64,000 nucleotides of DNA, taken from Rhizobium indicum. Lineage in GTDB: Bacteria > Pseudomonadota > Alphaproteobacteria > Rhizobiales > Rhizobiaceae. Below are positions 61,648-64,000 of the stretch, in pieces. The notes under the pieces were generated by a model that did not search any database, had not been told where the DNA came from, and saw only the letters and a program-made list of their open reading frames with translations. The translations under genes and the position numbers were made by a program. The stretch spans positions 3,885,501 through 3,949,500 of the forward strand of contig NZ_CP054021.1 of NCBI RefSeq assembly GCF_005862305.2. The letters run 5' to 3'. Every line of letters begins with the position of its first letter. Positions within the stretch are counted from its first letter, which is position 1.

Positions 61648-63033
61648 ATGAATGTCATGCAGCCAATGCCGGCTGAGACGGCGACTGTCGCTGATCCTCA
61701 GGCCGAAATCAGCGCTCGTCTGGAGCGCCTTCCCATCACCCGCGAGGTATTCTGGGCGCGCAATATCGTCGGCGCCGCAACGTTCTTCGACGGCTACACG
61801 GTCATCGCCATCGCTTATGCCATGCCCGTCCTCGTGCGCGAGTGGGGCCTGACCCCTTCACAGACAGGCATGATCCTGTCGATGGGCTATCTGGGGCAGT
61901 TGATCGGTGCGATCCTGTTTGGCTGGCTCGCCGAGAAGATCGGCCGGCTGAAAGTTCTCCTGTTCACCATCCTGCTCTTCGTCAGCATGGATGTCGCATG
62001 CCTGTTTGCTGCCGGGGCAGGCATGATGATGGCCTTCCGTTTCGTCCAGGGGATCGGCACCGGCGGCGAGGTCCCGGTCGCCAGCGCCTATATCAACGAG
62101 TTGATCGGATCGAAGGGGCGCGGCAAGTTCTTCCTCCTCTATGAGGTCATGTTCCTGCTGGGCCTCGTCGGCGCCGGGCTGATCGGCTACTTCTTGGTGC
62201 CGGTTTACGGCTGGAAGGCGATGTTCGTCGTCGGTCTCGTTCCCGCAATCATCATGGTTCCTCTGCGCTGGTTCCTGAAGGAATCACCGCGTTGGCTAGC
62301 TGCCAACGGCCGCTATGGCGAAGCAAACGCTATCGTCACCCGCATGGAAGAAAGTGCTCGTGCAGCCGGCAAGGAATTGCCCGAACCGAAGCTCATCCAG
62401 GCGCCGGTCCGCCGAAAGTCGGACTGGCGCGAGCTCTTCCAGGGCATTTACCTGAAGCGGACGCTTTCCATCTGGGCAATGTGGTTTACCGCCTATACGG
62501 TTGCCAACGGTACGATCACCTGGCTGCCGACCCTGTATCGACAGGTCTTCAACCTCCCGCTTCAAACCAGCATCTTTTATGGGTTCCTGACGTCGGTCGG
62601 AGGCGTGATCGCCGCCGTCATCTGCGCGCTGCTCATCGACAAAGTGGGACGCAAGCGCTGGTACACCGGTGCGCTGCTTCTCGCTCCCGTGCCGTTGCTG
62701 GCTCTCGCATGGCTCGGCGCGACCTCACCCATCCAGGTCTTGGTTCTAGCCGGCCTCGCTTATGCGATCGTCCAGACCGTCACATTCTCCCTTTACCTGT
62801 ACTCGGCAGAGATCTATCCGACGCGCCTCAGGGCATTGGGAACCGGAACCGGCAGCGCCTGGCTTCGCCTGGGATCATCGGCCGGCCCGATCCTCGTCGG
62901 TACGGTGATGTCTTCCATGGGCATCCAGTATGTCTTTGCGAGCTTCGCAGCCATTCTGATCGTCGGTGCAATCATCACGATGTTGTTTGCGATAGAAACC
63001 AAGGACCGCGTGTTGGAGGAGCTTTCTCCGTAA
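61648..63033 (+). CDS. MFS transporter (sugar-porter / aromatic-acid type)
   Basis: The 461-residue protein has 12 predicted transmembrane helices. Family motifs are visible: FFDGYTVIAIAYAMPVLVRE in the first helix with the DGY seen in AAHS-type carriers, GWLAEKIGRLKVLL (loop 2-3), RFVQGIGTGGEVPVASAYIN, and YSAEIYPTRLRALGTGTGSA near the end. GAAGGAGGAA precedes the ATG. It probably imports the sugar acid or related compound processed by the aldolase gene upstream and controlled by the divergent LacI gene. A hairpin with T-rich tail follows at 63065-63093. Confidence 0.9.
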   Translation: MNVMQPMPAETATVADPQAEISARLERLPITREVFWARNIVGAATFFDGYTVIAIAYAMPVLVREWGLTPSQTGMILSMGYLGQLIGAILFGWLAEKIGRLKVLLFTILLFVSMDVACLFAAGAGMMMAFRFVQGIGTGGEVPVASAYINELIGSKGRGKFFLLYEVMFLLGLVGAGLIGYFLVPVYGWKAMFVVGLVPAIIMVPLRWFLKESPRWLAANGRYGEANAIVTRMEESARAAGKELPEPKLIQAPVRRKSDWRELFQGIYLKRTLSIWAMWFTAYTVANGTITWLPTLYRQVFNLPLQTSIFYGFLTSVGGVIAAVICALLIDKVGRKRWYTGALLLAPVPLLALAWLGATSPIQVLVLAGLAYAIVQTVTFSLYLYSAEIYPTRLRALGTGTGSAWLRLGSSAGPILVGTVMSSMGIQYVFASFAAILIVGAIITMLFAIETKDRVLEELSP

Positions 63034-63064
63034 CGATTGAAAATACGGTCTGATCAACTTTGAG

Positions 63065-63093
63065 CTGGCGGATGAAAATCCGCCAGTTTCATT
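63065..63093 (+). terminator. Terminator after the MFS gene
   Basis: A 9-bp stem (63065-63073 with 63078-63086), GAAA loop and TTTCATT tail lie 31 bp after the MFS stop. A second, GC-rich dyad (63118-63126 with 63138-63146) lies just past the convergent small-protein gene. Confidence 0.75.
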
Positions 63094-63158
63094 TGGTCGT
63101 CGTTGAGGGCACTGGGTCGGCGCCGCCGGGAGGTCAAGCGGCGCCGGATGCGGTTTTC

Positions 63159-63467
63159 CTATTCCGGGCAGACTTTGACGCGATAAGGCTCGCCCCAGCG
63201 ATCGTGCCGCCATTCGATATGGCAATAGGACGGCCGGTAATAGGTCCTATAGACGGGATAGGGGCGATAAACAGGATAGGCAGGGTAAACAGGGTAAGCG
63301 GGACGGGCGGCCTCCGACAGCAGGGCGCCGCCTACGACGCCGGCGGCAAGGCCGCCCCAGAAGGCATCGCGTGGACGGGCATCGGCAGTGGTGGCGGTGG
63401 CGAGCGAGGCGCCGGCAAAAGTCAGCGCAATCAGGCCCGTCGCCATGGTTTTATGAAGAACGGACAT
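63159..63467 (-). CDS. Small secreted Tyr/Pro-rich protein
   Basis: The 102-residue protein has a signal peptide (MSVLHKTMATGLIALTFAGA, cut near ADA-RP at residue 30). A Gly-rich helix (WGGLAAGVVGGALLSEAA), which may be a membrane-inserting segment, follows. Next come Tyr-Pro-Val repeats (PAYPVYPAYPVYRPYPVYRT) and a C-terminal box with two Cys (YCHIEWRHDRWGEPYRVKVC) that could form a disulfide. Similar small rhizobial proteins are common and of unknown function. It is a stand-alone gene convergent with the MFS gene. Confidence 0.82.
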   Translation of the reverse strand: MSVLHKTMATGLIALTFAGASLATATTADARPRDAFWGGLAAGVVGGALLSEAARPAYPVYPAYPVYRPYPVYRTYYRPSYCHIEWRHDRWGEPYRVKVCPE

Positions 63468-63786
63468 GGTATTTTCCTTTCATGGGCATGGCTTCCATAA
63501 AGCCATGCCGCAGACTCGGCCCGGATCGCGGCGGCGCAATGGCCGCGCAAGCGCTTTCGGCATTAAATTTTCGTCATGATTTCAACGGATCCCGACGTCG
63601 AAAGGATTTATGGCGGGCGACCTTTCAGTCTCGTGCAAGCGGGGGCTGGTAATCCCGAATTATCTTCAGCTTGGTGAGCCGGCTTGTAAAATTCCGCTGT
63701 CGAAATTTATGGTTAAAACCTTGTTAAAAGCCTTGGCGTTATAGTTTTTGTAGTCGATATTTCATTCATTGCGGGAGCGATATTTT
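63468..63786. other. Intergenic 319 bp before the PAS-domain gene
   Basis: No gene is seen. The region becomes A+T-rich toward 63700-63785 (TTAAAAGCCTTGGCGTTATA and following), which probably holds the promoter of the PAS-domain gene. Confidence 0.45.
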
Positions 63787-64000
63787 TTGAAATCAGCCGG
63801 GGAACTTCTGGAGTTGGCTTGCCGCCGGATCGCTGATCTGGATACCCCGGCCTATGTCAAGAACAGCGAGCTGCGCTATATCGCCGTCAATGAGGCCTAT
63901 GCCCGCTTTCTAGGCCGCGAGATCTCCGATTTTATCGGCAGGCGCAGCCGCGAGCTTCTCGACCGCCCCGAGGAAGAGGAGCGCGAGGACAAGGAACGCC
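63787..64000 (+). CDS. PAS-domain sensor protein, partial (N-terminal 71 residues)
   Basis: A TTG with GGGAG about 9 bp upstream starts the frame (MKSAGELLELACRRIADLDT). A PAS fold is recognisable: PAYVKNSELRYIAVNEAYAR then FLGREISDFIGRRSRELLDR, after which the window ends in an acidic run. PAS proteins of this sort usually continue into a histidine kinase, GGDEF/EAL or regulator domain; the output domain is outside the window. Confidence 0.75.
   Translation, partial: MKSAGELLELACRRIADLDTPAYVKNSELRYIAVNEAYARFLGREISDFIGRRSRELLDRPEEEEREDKER

Noticed and set aside
63118..63146. Second terminator after the small secreted-protein gene
   Set aside because: The dyad is real, but no T-tract follows on the minus strand, so it is not listed as a terminator.

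Overview
This 64 kb window is a chromosomal or chromid-like stretch of an alphaproteobacterium of the Rhizobium group (R. leguminosarum / R. etli type). The evidence is the chvE-gguA-gguB sugar-uptake operon with a divergent gbpR-type LysR gene, an L-arabinonate dehydratase whose cysteines fall at the residue numbers I recall for the R. leguminosarum enzyme, a PraR-like HTH regulator, high G+C coding DNA and typical rhizobial intergenic palindromes. No rRNA, CRISPR array, replication origin or intact prophage is visible. There is one tRNA, Arg(CCG).

Layout. 1-6.1 kb: end of a surface-polysaccharide cluster on the minus strand (Wzx-type flippase cut by the window edge, pyruvyltransferase, hexapeptide acetyltransferase, GT4, Tat-exported GH10 glycanase), then two unrecognised membrane proteins and the 3' remnant of a methyltransferase gene. 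6.3-11.1 kb: a compact plus-strand locus with an XRE regulator, a SARP-like TPR regulator, a 70-residue small protein, a YcaO enzyme, a TfuA protein and an 82-residue small protein. It looks like an undescribed ribosomal-peptide modification system. 11.1-13.0 kb: A+T-richer, nearly gene-free DNA. 13.0-22.2 kb: a tightly overlapping minus-strand operon (UDP-glucuronate decarboxylase, three glycosyltransferases, an ABC exporter, and a 1000-residue fusion of GT2, NodS-like methyltransferase and NodB-like deacetylase), apparently making and exporting a modified glycan or glycolipid. 22.3-30.8 kb: two cyclase/TPR regulators (one carrying a rhodanese domain, the other frameshifted), a DUF882/M15-type peptidase, and a graveyard of IS481-like and IS66 remnants and duplicated gene fragments.

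31-38 kb: D-xylose uptake (xylF-H-G) opposite a ROK regulator with an inverted-repeat operator between them, a 41-bp inverted-repeat element and an inositol 2-dehydrogenase. 38-40 kb: a Tat-exported Hint-domain protein and a J-domain-like protein with a decayed partial copy. 40-50 kb: gbpR / chvE-gguA-gguB-gguC, then alpha-ketoglutarate semialdehyde dehydrogenase and L-arabinonate dehydratase. These supply uptake and most of the non-phosphorylative L-arabinose route to 2-oxoglutarate. 50-64 kb: an HD-GYP response regulator, a transglutaminase / alpha-E / ATP-grasp trio, a DMT exporter, an RhlE-type DEAD-box helicase, an AlkC-like DNA glycosylase, a LacI / DapA-like / MFS catabolic unit, a small secreted protein and the start of a PAS-domain sensor.

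Pentose sugars recur: a UDP-xylose-forming enzyme, a xylanase-family hydrolase, xylose uptake and arabinose uptake and oxidation all lie within 50 kb. The most novel-looking parts are the YcaO-TfuA locus and the trifunctional glycan operon. All functional statements are read from sequence and family knowledge; no searches were run.
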